A program made the translations under genes and the position numbers. From Chloroflexota bacterium (GTDB taxonomy: Bacteria; Chloroflexota; Dormibacteria; CF-121): 21,008 nucleotides of DNA. The DNA is taken from the NCBI GenBank assembly GCA_005881235.1, contig VBEQ01000024.1, positions 1-21,008 of the forward strand, read 5' to 3'. Below, piece by piece: positions 1-7,320 of the stretch (position 1 is its first letter; each line of letters begins with the position of its first letter). The notes under the pieces were generated by a model. The model made no database searches. It saw only the letters and a program-made list of their open reading frames with translations, and was not told where the DNA came from.

Positions 1-734
1 TGCCAGGGGTCGTTGACCCGGACCTGCGTCGCTGACACGCCGCTCAGCGTCACGACGTGTTCGATCAGCGAGTAGCGGATCCTGATCTTCTCGTCGAACG
101 TCGTCCAATACCCAACGTAGGGCCGATCCCAGCCAGTCTCGGTCCAGGCCATGACCGGATGGCCGGCAGCGAGTTCGGCGTAAATCCTCGCCGGCGTCCA
201 ACCGTTGGCTGCGCCTTCGCCACCCTCGGCATTGGGCACACCGTGTGACTGCACCAGTGCGAGCAAAGGCGGGTAATAGATGCCGTAGCCGGTGGGGATG
301 AGGTCGGCGCCGTCGATGTTGCCGACAAAATTCTTGTATGGGTTGCCCCACTGAACCACGATCTTCTGACCGTTGGAGAGATGGCCCATCACCGGTGATC
401 GGGTGTCAGGTGGGGGCTGCATCGCAATCAATTGATTCTGCGTGTAGTTGATTCCAAGGCCACCGAGAGCCATCTGGAGCGCAGCTGTCTCACAGTCGAG
501 GTTGCGCAACTGCTTGTAGACCGGCACATTGAAGGTCACGGTGGCCGGTGTCGGCGCCGCGGTGGGGGTCGGCGTTGGCGTTGGACTCAGGGTCGGCGTC
601 GGGTGGCCGATGGCCAACAGGGGGGCCGGGGTGGGCCGAGCCGCGGCGATCTTGTAGGTGGGCGACGCGAATACCGTGATCGCGCCGGCCACAAGTGCCA
701 ACAACGCTAGCAGGAAGAGGATGGCCGATCTCAT
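1..734 (-). CDS. Exported C39-like cysteine peptidase, C-terminus cut by window edge
   Basis: Reading frame open from an ATG at 734 to the left edge (244 codons seen). Residues 1-24 form a signal peptide or signal anchor (basic start, then a Leu/Ala-rich core). A Pro/Thr-rich linker follows at about 34-65, then a papain-like domain of the peptidase_C39_2 (YvpB, COG4990) type. Catalytic residues are visible in family order: Cys81 in a DCETAAL motif, His226 in EHVV, and Asp242 in NDPW. The domain is therefore nearly complete, and only a short tail should be missing. Family members are thought to cleave or bind peptides outside the cell; the substrate here is unknown. The ATG overlaps the TGA of the upstream gene (ATGA), so translation is probably coupled. 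It is the last visible gene of the ABC/two-component operon. No ATP-binding or transporter part is fused, so it is not a bacteriocin exporter of the C39-ABC type. Confidence 0.85.
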   Translation of the reverse strand, partial: MRSAILFLLALLALVAGAITVFASPTYKIAAARPTPAPLLAIGHPTPTLSPTPTPTPTAAPTPATVTFNVPVYKQLRNLDCETAALQMALGGLGINYTQNQLIAMQPPPDTRSPVMGHLSNGQKIVVQWGNPYKNFVGNIDGADLIPTGYGIYYPPLLALVQSHGVPNAEGGEGAANGWTPARIYAELAAGHPVMAWTETGWDRPYVGYWTTFDEKIRIRYSLIEHVVTLSGVSATQVRVNDPW

Positions 735-1030
735 GTTCGTGGATGGGGCTCGACCGGGACGTAGTCCCGTGCGCCAGTCTGGGGATTGTACCTGACCTTC
801 ATCAGCTGACCCGTCGTCGGATCGACGAAACGCTCGCCGGTTTCTTGCCACGGGCCAGCGGATGTCACGACCGGACGGTAGCGCCCGCGCTCGAAGAGAA
901 CCGCCGCGAGTACCACGGCGCCGTTCACGAACAGGTAGAAGACCAACCCTGCCACGACCCCGGCCAGTGCGAGCGCGATGGCACCGATGACGGCGAGCAC
1001 GCCGTAGACAAGGATCGCCTTTCGCAACAC
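731..1030 (-). CDS. Small two-helix membrane protein, function unknown
   Basis: 99 aa from a GTG start four bases after the stop of the UPF0145 gene. Two hydrophobic helices lie at about residues 5-27 and 31-47. A charged tail follows with a Trp/Gly/Asp-rich segment (WQETGERFVDPTTGQLMKV) and a tyrosine-rich end, resembling short unnamed proteins in which a membrane anchor carries a small cytoplasmic or external beta-rich tail. I do not recognise a named family. The stop overlaps the start of the C39 peptidase gene by ATGA, and the tight spacing on both sides puts it in the operon. The GTG start is chosen because it is adjacent to the previous stop; no strong ribosome site is visible, which fits translational coupling. 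Confidence 0.7.
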   Translation of the reverse strand: MLRKAILVYGVLAVIGAIALALAGVVAGLVFYLFVNGAVVLAAVLFERGRYRPVVTSAGPWQETGERFVDPTTGQLMKVRYNPQTGARDYVPVEPHPRT

Positions 1031-1034
1031 CGGC

Positions 1035-1361
1035 TCAGCCCTTGAGCGGCTCCACGACGGCCGCGGTGCCGTAGGCCACGATCTCGCTCATCGTGCTGCC
1101 GATCTCTGATGAGTCGTACTGCATCCGGACCACGGCATTCGCCCCCATCGCGCTCGCGTTCTGCACCATGCGGTCGATAGCATGCCGGCGGGCGTCCTCG
1201 AGCAGTTCGGTGTACTCGACGATTTCGCCACCACCGATCGATCGGAGCGTGGCCATGATGTTGCCGCCCAGCCCGCGGCTGCGCACGACGAGCCCGAAGA
1301 CCTGCCCCTTCATCTCCACGATCCGATGCCCTGTCACCTCTTCGGTTGTTACGACGATCAT
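1035..1361 (-). CDS. UPF0145 (YbjQ-like) heavy-metal-binding-domain protein
   Basis: 108 aa. The length and the whole sequence fit the UPF0145/YbjQ family: an N-terminal strand with a TTEEVTGHRIVE motif, the VFGLVVRSRGLGGNI segment, a helix with EYTELLEDARRHAIDRM, then ASAMGANAVVRMQYD and a final beta strand. These proteins form small pentameric rings, and their biochemical role is not known. The ATG at 1361 is preferred over the longer open frame to 1541 because a strong AGGAGG site lies about 7 bases upstream and the family begins there. The gap to the response-regulator stop is 22 bp, so it is in the same operon. Seen: family match and ribosome site. Inferred: a role linked to the neighbouring envelope-sensing genes. 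Confidence 0.88.
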   Translation of the reverse strand: MIVVTTEEVTGHRIVEMKGQVFGLVVRSRGLGGNIMATLRSIGGGEIVEYTELLEDARRHAIDRMVQNASAMGANAVVRMQYDSSEIGSTMSEIVAYGTAAVVEPLKG

Positions 1362-1383
1362 CTCCGCCCTCCTCTTTCGATGG

Positions 1384-1989
1384 TCATAGCCATCCCTGGT
1401 CCTCGGCGACACGCGCTGCCTCGGTGCGATTGTTGACCTCCAACTTCTGAATCGCCGACGACAGATAGTTACGCACGGTTCCCTCCGAAAGGAACAGCAT
1501 CTTCGCGATCTCCGCGATGGTTGCGCCGTCCTGGCCAGCAACCAGCACCTCGCGCTCCCGCTCGGACAGCGGGCTGATTCCTGAGCTCAGCGCCGCGGCG
1601 GCCAGTCCGGGGTCGATCACGCGCTCGCCGGCCATCGTCCGCCGGATCGCTAGCGCCAGCTCATGGGCGGGCGCGTCCTTCAGCATGAATCCCGACGCCC
1701 CACTCTCCATGGCACGCCGCAGGAAGCCGGGCCGTCCGAAGGTCGTGAGAATCAGGGTGCGGCACGAGGGAAGCTCGCTGCGAAGCTGGCCGGCGGCCGT
1801 GATGCCGTCACCGCCCGGCATCTCGATGTCGAGCAGCGCTACGTCCGGCTTCGTCCGCGATGCCAGGGGGAGGACTTCATCTGCCCTGTCGGTCTCGGCC
1901 ACGATTTCGATATCGCCTTCCATCGCGAGCAGCGCTTTGAGCGCTCCTCGAACCATCCCCTGGTCTTCCGCGATGAGCACGCGGATCAC
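1384..1989 (-). CDS. NarL/FixJ-type response regulator (DesR-like)
   Basis: 201 aa. The receiver domain spans about residues 2-118, with acidic pocket residues Glu8 and Asp9, phospho-acceptor Asp54 (ALLDIEMPG), Thr82 and Lys104 (MLKD). A LuxR-type helix-turn-helix lies at about 138-198 (SPLSEREREVL, then IAEIAKMLFLSEGTVRNYLSSAIQKL). It should bind DNA as a dimer when phosphorylated by the adjacent kinase. The GTG start at 1989 is chosen because it overlaps the kinase stop as GTGA, the classic coupled arrangement, and because the receiver fold begins there; the longer open frame to 2214 runs antisense-like through the kinase C-terminus. The likely target is the promoter of its own operon (see the palindrome at 5153). 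Confidence 0.93.
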   Translation of the reverse strand: MIRVLIAEDQGMVRGALKALLAMEGDIEIVAETDRADEVLPLASRTKPDVALLDIEMPGGDGITAAGQLRSELPSCRTLILTTFGRPGFLRRAMESGASGFMLKDAPAHELALAIRRTMAGERVIDPGLAAAALSSGISPLSEREREVLVAGQDGATIAEIAKMLFLSEGTVRNYLSSAIQKLEVNNRTEAARVAEDQGWL

Positions 1990-3110
1990 GCGGGGACCCG
2001 ATCCGCGGAGGCGCTCGCCTGCGCTAATGGCAAGGTCACCCTCAGCCGGAATCCTTCGTGCGGCAAAGGCTCCGCTGTGAGGGTCCCCCCGCGCTCCAAG
2101 ACGCGCTCCCGCAGTCCGCGCAGTCCGGTGCCCGCCTCCAGTGTCCCGCCGCGACCGTCGTCGACCACCTCGACCGTCGCCCGGCCATCCCGGTTCGCGA
2201 TCCGGATCGCGCAACGCTTGGCCTGGCTATGCCGCATCACATTGGTCACCCCTTCGCGGACCGTCCAGGCAAGGACCGACTCCACGACGGAGGGTAGCGG
2301 TGCGTGGTCCTGGTCGATGTGGTCCTCGATGCCGGCGGCGGCTAGGGCCTCATGAGCGCCCGCGAGTTCCGCCGCCAACGTCGGCTGGCGGTACCCGGCG
2401 ACTGCCTCGCGGACGTCGCGCAGCGCATCACGGGCGACCTTCTCGATGTCTTCAACCTCGTGGGCGGCCAGGCCTGGAGTGGTCTTGATGAGGCGCCCGG
2501 CCAGTTCGCTCTTGAGCGCGATGACCGACAGGCTGTGCCCGAGCAGATCGTGAAGGTCGCGCGCGAACCGAAGCCGTTCCTCCCCTACCGCGAGACGGGC
2601 GATCTGCTCGCGAGCCTGCGACAGTTGCCGGTTAGCCCGGATCAGGAGTTGGCCGGCAACGGCCGTCAGGCCGACGAGCAGCTCATTAAGGAATTGACCG
2701 GTGGCGTTCGTAACCGACTCGCCGCGCGCCAACTCGACGGCGCCAGACAGGACGGACAGCAGCAGGACCGCCGGCAAGCCGATTCGCCAGTTGCAGGCGG
2801 CCCCCGCCATGATCAGCGCGTACAGAAAGAGGCTTCCGTACTGGGGCGGGGTTCGTAGGGTAAACACCACGAGCAAGGCGCTGGCCGCCACCACAGCTGG
2901 CAGCGCGAATCGCTGATCAGGTCCGGCGACGACGCGCAGCCAGAACCATCCCCAGATCACCGCCAAGGCGAAGAGAAGCGCGAGGCCGATGACCTGGGCG
3001 TCCCGATCAAACCGTTCCGTGAGGAGGGCCGTCACCGGGTAGATAAAAAAGACAAGCCAGGCCACCATGAAGAGGCGGCCCAGCTTGATCCAGCGCGGAG
3101 TCAGGCTCAT
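1986..3110 (-). CDS. DesK/LiaS-type sensor histidine kinase
   Basis: 374 aa. The N-terminal half (about 10-160) has five or six hydrophobic segments with little extracytoplasmic sequence, so it probably senses the membrane itself or a partner transporter rather than a soluble ligand. A short coiled coil leads into a HisKA_3 dimerisation domain with the phospho-acceptor His187 (ARDLHDLLGHS). The HATPase domain shows the N box near Asn290 (REGVTNVMRHS), the G1 box DDGRG at about 318-321 and the G2 box GTGLRGLRER at about 327-336. It lies 11 bp after the ABC ATPase stop and overlaps the response-regulator start by GTGA. Co-transcription with an ABC exporter suggests that the transporter is its output or co-sensor; this is inference. 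Confidence 0.94.
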   Translation of the reverse strand: MSLTPRWIKLGRLFMVAWLVFFIYPVTALLTERFDRDAQVIGLALLFALAVIWGWFWLRVVAGPDQRFALPAVVAASALLVVFTLRTPPQYGSLFLYALIMAGAACNWRIGLPAVLLLSVLSGAVELARGESVTNATGQFLNELLVGLTAVAGQLLIRANRQLSQAREQIARLAVGEERLRFARDLHDLLGHSLSVIALKSELAGRLIKTTPGLAAHEVEDIEKVARDALRDVREAVAGYRQPTLAAELAGAHEALAAAGIEDHIDQDHAPLPSVVESVLAWTVREGVTNVMRHSQAKRCAIRIANRDGRATVEVVDDGRGGTLEAGTGLRGLRERVLERGGTLTAEPLPHEGFRLRVTLPLAQASASADRVPA

Positions 3111-3121
3111 CTCGGCTAAGC

Positions 3122-3853
3122 CTAGGCGATCACTCCCTGGAGGTCGGCGCCGGTCAGGAACCTCTGATCGCCCGTCGCACGCACATCGGACAGCACTCGC
3201 CCGTCCTTGAGCCGGATTACGCGGTCGGTCTGGGCCGCCACGTCCATGTCGTGGGTCACCAGCACGAAGGTCACGCCGTGCTCGCGGTTCATGCGCCGCA
3301 TCAAGGCCACGATCTGCTGGCTGGTTTCGCTGTCTACCTCGCCCGTCGGCTCGTCGCCCAGCACCAGCGACGGCCGGTTGATCAGCGACCGGGCGATCGC
3401 GACCCGCTGCTGCTCGCCACCGGACATCTGGTCCGGCCGGTGGTGCATACGATCTTTCAACCCGACCTCCTCCAGGAGTGAGGCGGCGCGAGCCTTGCCG
3501 TCCTTGCCGTTCTTGTGGTAGCGAAGCGGCAGCATGACGTTCTCGATGGCGTTCAGCCCCGGCAGCAGGTTGAAGTCCTGGAAGACGAAGCCGATCTTCT
3601 TGCCGCGCAAGTCCGCGCGCGCGCCGTCGCGGAGCTTGCCGGTGTCCATGCCGTCGAGCATGATCTGCCCGGCCGAGGGCCGCAGCAGCAGCCCGAGAAG
3701 GTCCAGCGTAGTGGTCTTGCCGCTCCCCGAGCGGCCGACGATCGAAACGAACTCGCCGGCTTCGATCTCGAGGTTGATGCCGTCCACCGCTTTGACCGTG
3801 GTCGCGGCCTGCTTGTAGTACTTGGTCAGGTCGTGAAGTTCGATGCTAGCCAT
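3122..3853 (-). CDS. ABC transporter ATPase, MacB/LolD class
   Basis: 243 aa, the normal length for this class. Walker A is GRSGSGKTT at 40-48, the Q loop is FQDFNLLPG at about 91-99, the signature is MSGGEQQR at 143-150, Walker B with catalytic Glu is LVLGDEPTGEVDS at about 163-175, and the switch His is in VTHD at about 199-202. The Q-loop FQDFNLLP sequence and the EPTGEVDS D-loop are typical of MacB/LolD/BceA ATPases, which drive mechanotransmission or extrusion of lipids, peptides or antibiotics rather than import. The ATG at 3853 has a GGAGG site 6-10 bases upstream and sits 9 bp after the permease stop, its obvious partner. Confidence 0.95.
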   Translation of the reverse strand: MASIELHDLTKYYKQAATTVKAVDGINLEIEAGEFVSIVGRSGSGKTTTLDLLGLLLRPSAGQIMLDGMDTGKLRDGARADLRGKKIGFVFQDFNLLPGLNAIENVMLPLRYHKNGKDGKARAASLLEEVGLKDRMHHRPDQMSGGEQQRVAIARSLINRPSLVLGDEPTGEVDSETSQQIVALMRRMNREHGVTFVLVTHDMDVAAQTDRVIRLKDGRVLSDVRATGDQRFLTGADLQGVIA

Positions 3854-3862
3854 AGTTGCCTC

Positions 3863-5062
3863 CTAGGCCGCCCGCAGCGCCCGCACCGGATCCATCCGGG
3901 AGGCCCGCAGGGCAGGAATGATACCGGCGGCGGCGCCCAGTCCCACTGAGAACAGGATCGCGACGATCACGAGTCTCCAGCTGAGCAGGAAGAGCGTGAG
4001 GTTCGACGAGGCGGTGGCGGCGTTGATCAGGCTGGTCAGACCCCAGCCAAGGACCAATCCGATTCCGCCGCCGATGCTGCCAATCAGCACCGCCTCGAGC
4101 AGGTACTCGCGGAGGATGTGTCCCACCTTGGCGCCGACCGCTTTCTTCAGGCCGATCTCGCGGACGCGCTCGGTGACGGCCATCAGCATGGTGTTGATGA
4201 CGGAGAGGCCGCCGACGACGAGCGCAATCAGCGCCGCGCCGGTGGTGATGGCGGTGAAGATCGCACCGCCCGAGTTGAAGCTGGCGACCAGCACGCTCGG
4301 CTTGGTTGCCTTGACCCCGGGGACCTCGGCGTTGATTTTGTCCGCGAGCTTGTCGAGGTCCTGGCCCGGCGTGCCGTACACCGTCGCCCCATTGACGAGC
4401 TTGGTGGTGTCAATGCTGTTGCGGATGCTCACCGGAAGCGTTTCCTTCAGAAGCATCTGGGCATCGGCGAGGCTCACGTACGCCCCCGTATCGGGAGCGG
4501 TCTGCGTCTTCGCGAGAACTCCGACCACGGTGAAGGTGTGGTTGACGAAGTCCGGCGGTGCGTCTTTCGCCCGGATGGGCAGGTCGATCGTGTCACCGAC
4601 ATTCTTCTTGAACTCCGTTGCAAAGTCAGATCCCAGGACAACTTCGCCGTTGGCGTTGACCTCGCGACCCTGCGCGGTGTGGATCTTGAAGGCGCTGTAG
4701 GTGTTGGCCCGCGGGTCCGCGTTGGAGATGTAGTCCGGGATCCCGAAGGAAACCGTGTTGGTACTGCCCGGTTTGGCCGTGACCTGCACATCGGGAAATG
4801 CCGCCGCGACGCCGTCGACCTTTTCCAGGGCCGCCACGCGGTCGAGTGTCAGCAGGCCGCCGCCGAAGGCGCCAATCGCCCCGCCGGAGCTGTCCGCCAC
4901 CTGGACGTTCGACCCAAAGTACGTCGCGCCACCGGAGAGCAGCGCGTTGAACTTTTCGGCCATCGCGCCCATCGTGACCAGGGCGAGTACGCCGATCACG
5001 ATGCCGCTGATCGTCAGGATGTTGCGCAGCTTGCGCCGCGTCAGATTTCGAATGATTTCCAT
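3863..5062 (-). CDS. ABC transporter permease, MacB/FtsX family
   Basis: 399 aa, usual for the family. One membrane helix lies at about 14-34, a large extracytoplasmic MacB_PCD domain at about 40-260, and three helices of the FtsX domain at about 267-290, 318-345 and 355-385. The hallmark ERVREIGLKKAVGA stretch lies just after the second helix, and the protein ends with the typical ALRASRMDPVRALR coupling sequence. It forms a homodimer with the downstream ATPase. The ATG at 5062 is preceded by GAGGAGG about 6 bases upstream. It is the first gene of the operon, so the promoter should lie in 5063-5230. The substrate cannot be told from the sequence; antimicrobial peptide or lipid export is the family expectation. 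Confidence 0.94.
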   Translation of the reverse strand: MEIIRNLTRRKLRNILTISGIVIGVLALVTMGAMAEKFNALLSGGATYFGSNVQVADSSGGAIGAFGGGLLTLDRVAALEKVDGVAAAFPDVQVTAKPGSTNTVSFGIPDYISNADPRANTYSAFKIHTAQGREVNANGEVVLGSDFATEFKKNVGDTIDLPIRAKDAPPDFVNHTFTVVGVLAKTQTAPDTGAYVSLADAQMLLKETLPVSIRNSIDTTKLVNGATVYGTPGQDLDKLADKINAEVPGVKATKPSVLVASFNSGGAIFTAITTGAALIALVVGGLSVINTMLMAVTERVREIGLKKAVGAKVGHILREYLLEAVLIGSIGGGIGLVLGWGLTSLINAATASSNLTLFLLSWRLVIVAILFSVGLGAAAGIIPALRASRMDPVRALRAA

Positions 5063-5152
5063 GGGTCCTCCTCAGGGGTAGCTGATTCGCGTCTTCCGGG
5101 AGAGTACGGTCGCACCGTCCGTTCAACCAGTCGCAGCGGTCAGCTATTCCGC

Positions 5153-5166
5153 ATGACAAGCGTCAT
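5153..5166. promoter_or_regulatory. Palindrome ATGAC-N4-GTCAT upstream of the ABC/two-component operon
   Basis: Perfect 5-bp inverted repeat with a 4-bp spacer, centred about 98 bp before the permease ATG, in the only non-coding gap preceding the operon. NarL/DesR/LiaR-type regulators bind short inverted repeats of this sort, so it is a candidate site for the operon's own response regulator. A smaller inverted repeat, ACGGT-CGC-ACCGT, lies at 5106-5118. I see no convincing -35/-10 pair for the operon, so the exact promoter is unknown. Confidence 0.35.
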
Positions 5167-5227
5167 CCGGCGCCGCCATTCCCTTCCTCGCTCGGGGTCA
5201 GGGGTCATTGATCGAAACCCTCGATGC

Positions 5228-5256
5228 TTGACTCGACTATAGAGATCGTCTATATC
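5228..5256 (+). promoter_or_regulatory. Promoter of the lysR gene: TTGACT-17-TATATC
   Basis: The -35 box TTGACT (5228-5233) and -10 box TATATC (5251-5256) are separated by exactly 17 bp. The -10 box ends 6 bp before the ATG at 5263, so transcription should begin at or within a base or two of the start codon: a leaderless mRNA. No Shine-Dalgarno sequence is present before the ATG, which agrees. Confidence 0.65.
5238..5254. promoter_or_regulatory. LysR-type operator TATAGA-N5-TCTATA
   Basis: Perfect 17-bp palindrome with 6-bp arms. It contains the LysR-family core T-N11-A (T5240, A5252) and the common ATAG-N7-CTAT layout. It occupies the spacer and overlaps the -10 box of the lysR promoter, the classic position for negative autoregulation. 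Confidence 0.65.
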
Positions 5257-5262
5257 TGAGCA

Positions 5263-6159
5263 ATGCTGCTGGCGCAGGTTGAGGGCTTCCTCGAAGTCGC
5301 GCGCCGCGGGAACGTGAGTCGCGCGGCTGAGGCGATGTTCGTCACCCAGCCGACCCTCACCGCTCGCCTGCACGCCCTGGAGCGGGAGCTCGGCGAGCCA
5401 CTCTTTGCCCGAACCCGCCGGGGTATGCGCCTGACCGATGCCGGCCGGGCTTTCCTGCCCTATGCCGAACGCGCCATGCGGGCCGTGCGCGATGGCCGCC
5501 AGGCGCTGACCGACGCCCGCTCCGCCTCGGCCGGCCGGCTGGTGCTCGGCGCGGCGCCCGCCGTCAGCACCTACGTCCTGCCCGCGCTGCTGCAGCGCTT
5601 TGCGGCCGCCTACCCCCGCATCGAGGTCGCCGTTCGCACGGGACACTCGGAAGACGTCCTGCAGATGCTCCTCCGCGAGGAGGTGCAGCTGGCCATGGTG
5701 CGAACGATGCGCCACCCCGACATCGAGTCGATCCCGCTCTATGAAGAAGCCCTGGTCCTCGTCGTTCCGCCCGGTCATCCGTTTGCCAAACGATCGACGG
5801 TCGGCATCGCGGACGTCGCGTCGGAGCGCCTGATCTTCTTCGACCGCACCTCGAGCTACTACGAGCTGACCCAATCCTTCTTTCTGAGCCTGGGGGTGAC
5901 GCCGCGCGAAGTGATGGAGCTCGACAACATCGAGTCGGCCAAGAAGATGGTGGAACGCCGGCTCGGCATCGCGCTGCTTCCGCGCACCGCGGTCTCGGGC
6001 GAGCTCGCGGCGAAGACCTTGACCCAGGTCGCGGTCACCGACGCGCCGGCGATGTCGCAAAAGATCGTGGTGATCCGGCGACGCGACCAGGGCCGCCCTT
6101 CGGGTACGGTCGCCGCATTCCTCAACCTGGTGCGGGAGTCCGACCCCGCCGCCGTTTAG
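5263..6159 (+). CDS. LysR-family transcriptional regulator
   Basis: 298 aa, the family's normal length. The N-terminal winged helix-turn-helix lies at about 3-62 (FLEVARRGNVSRAAEAMFVTQPTLTARLHALE, then GEPLFARTRRGMRLTDAG). A linker helix follows, then a two-lobed LysR_substrate effector domain at about 90-293. The effector is unknown. The gene begins without a ribosome site and is probably translated from a leaderless message. Its stop overlaps the stop of the convergent lyase gene by four bases, so there is no room for a terminator between them. Conserved clustering with the lyase would suggest that the lyase is a target, but LysR targets are usually divergent, so this link is only a hypothesis. 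The divergent neighbour is the ABC operon 200 bp away. Confidence 0.94.
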   Translation: MLLAQVEGFLEVARRGNVSRAAEAMFVTQPTLTARLHALERELGEPLFARTRRGMRLTDAGRAFLPYAERAMRAVRDGRQALTDARSASAGRLVLGAAPAVSTYVLPALLQRFAAAYPRIEVAVRTGHSEDVLQMLLREEVQLAMVRTMRHPDIESIPLYEEALVLVVPPGHPFAKRSTVGIADVASERLIFFDRTSSYYELTQSFFLSLGVTPREVMELDNIESAKKMVERRLGIALLPRTAVSGELAAKTLTQVAVTDAPAMSQKIVVIRRRDQGRPSGTVAAFLNLVRESDPAAV

Positions 6160-7310
6160 ACGACGCGGTCTTCGGGCAACGTCTCGGCGTACTCCTGGCC
6201 GAGCCGGGCGGCATCGTACGCTTTGCCCACCAGGTGGTGGTAGGGCACGCCGGAGAAGAAATGATGGCTGCGTGTGGGGAAGTCCTGGCCTTGCTCGAAC
6301 TCCTTTCGTTGCAGCGCGATGTAGCCATCCTGCTGGTCCTTCGACATCGCCTGCAGCAGCACGCTGAGCCCGTGGCCTTCGGCGTGCTGCGCGCCGAGCG
6401 TGATGAAGACGAACTTCACCCCCATCTCGCCCAGCTCGGCGAACGTCATCGGGTTCGGGTCCTTGAACCACTTGAAAGACGATGACCAGTTGAAGGCGAA
6501 ACGGGCGTCAGGAAAGCGCTGCTTGATCTGCTGGGTGAAGGTCTCGACAGCGCCGCGCTCGGAGGTCGGAAACTCGCACCAGAGCAAGTCCGGGATGCCG
6601 CTGTCGAGGTAGCGCAGCCCGCGGTCGACGGCCAGCTCCATCTTGCGAAGCGGTTCAGGCGCGTCGACGGCACTGAGGCCGTCAGTGCGGGCGATGATGA
6701 CGAAGTCGCGGTTGCCGAGGTCCTGCGCGACCGCCCGCGCCATGCGCAGCTTGCCGACCATCTCGTTGACCGGGATCAGGGCTTTGCCGCCGATGTGGCC
6801 GCAGCGCTTGGGGAGCACCTGGTCTTCGATGTGGGCCGCCGCCACGCCGGCGGTGACGTAGAGCTCGGTGGTGCGCTGGACGTTGAAGATGTTGCCGTAG
6901 CCCCCGTCCATGTCGACGATCACCGGTGGGATGTCGAGGTGCCTCGGGGCGACGCCCTTCTCCGGGTCGCCCACCGCCATGGTCAGCTGGAACTTACGCA
7001 GCGCGCTCACGGTGCGGCGGGCGGCGTCGGCGATTTCGACGCTCGAGTAGAGGTCCATGTCAGTGGTGCCGAGATGGCCGATGGCGAAGGAGTAGCCACT
7101 GAAATAGACGGCCTTGTAGCCGTGGTACATGACGAGCTGGGCGCCCATGGGATCGTAGACGCCCGGTCCGAAGAGGAATGGCTCGGTCTCGAGCAGCTCG
7201 CGCATGCGGGTGCTGGGATGCACGAAACGCGAGGCGGGCACTTTGAAGCCGTCCGGTAGCAGCGGGCTGGGGACGAGCTTGGTCGCTTGCGGCACGGCCA
7301 CCGTGGGCAT
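6156..7310 (-). CDS. Isocitrate lyase / methylisocitrate lyase family enzyme
   Basis: 384 aa from the ATG at 7310. The fold is the PEP mutase/isocitrate lyase TIM barrel: a VDMDGGYGN metal-binding loop near 133-139, HIEDQ, catalytic Cys170 in KRCGH, ARTD with Arg208, NWSSSF from Asn274 (the substrate-carboxylate loop of isocitrate lyases) and FITLGAQHA. The enzyme should split isocitrate (or methylisocitrate) to succinate and glyoxylate (or pyruvate) with Mg2+, in the glyoxylate or methylcitrate cycle. The motif KRCGH is that of methylisocitrate lyase-like members (isocitrate lyase proper has KKCGH), while the length and C-terminal loop are isocitrate lyase-like. No malate synthase or citrate synthase gene is in view. 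An in-frame ATG at 7397 would give 413 aa, but those 29 residues are Ser/Ala/Thr-rich and overlap a better-looking small ORF, so I prefer 7310 (AAGG about 8 bases upstream). Confidence 0.85.
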   Translation of the reverse strand: MPTVAVPQATKLVPSPLLPDGFKVPASRFVHPSTRMRELLETEPFLFGPGVYDPMGAQLVMYHGYKAVYFSGYSFAIGHLGTTDMDLYSSVEIADAARRTVSALRKFQLTMAVGDPEKGVAPRHLDIPPVIVDMDGGYGNIFNVQRTTELYVTAGVAAAHIEDQVLPKRCGHIGGKALIPVNEMVGKLRMARAVAQDLGNRDFVIIARTDGLSAVDAPEPLRKMELAVDRGLRYLDSGIPDLLWCEFPTSERGAVETFTQQIKQRFPDARFAFNWSSSFKWFKDPNPMTFAELGEMGVKFVFITLGAQHAEGHGLSVLLQAMSKDQQDGYIALQRKEFEQGQDFPTRSHHFFSGVPYHHLVGKAYDAARLGQEYAETLPEDRVV

Positions 7311-7320
7311 TAGCGCAGCC

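Noticed and set aside
1362..1541. 60-residue extension of the UPF0145 protein
   Set aside because: Arg/Ser/Cys-rich, overlaps the response regulator in another frame, and a strong ribosome site marks the start at 1361.
4118..5242. 374-codon plus-strand frame opposite the ABC permease
   Set aside because: Asp/Arg/Val-rich antisense shadow with no domain; the MacB-type permease on the minus strand is certain.
5140..6471. Long minus-strand open frame across the lysR gene
   Set aside because: Repetitive Arg/Gly/Asp/His composition typical of an antisense frame in GC-rich DNA; LysR on the plus strand has full-length family motifs.
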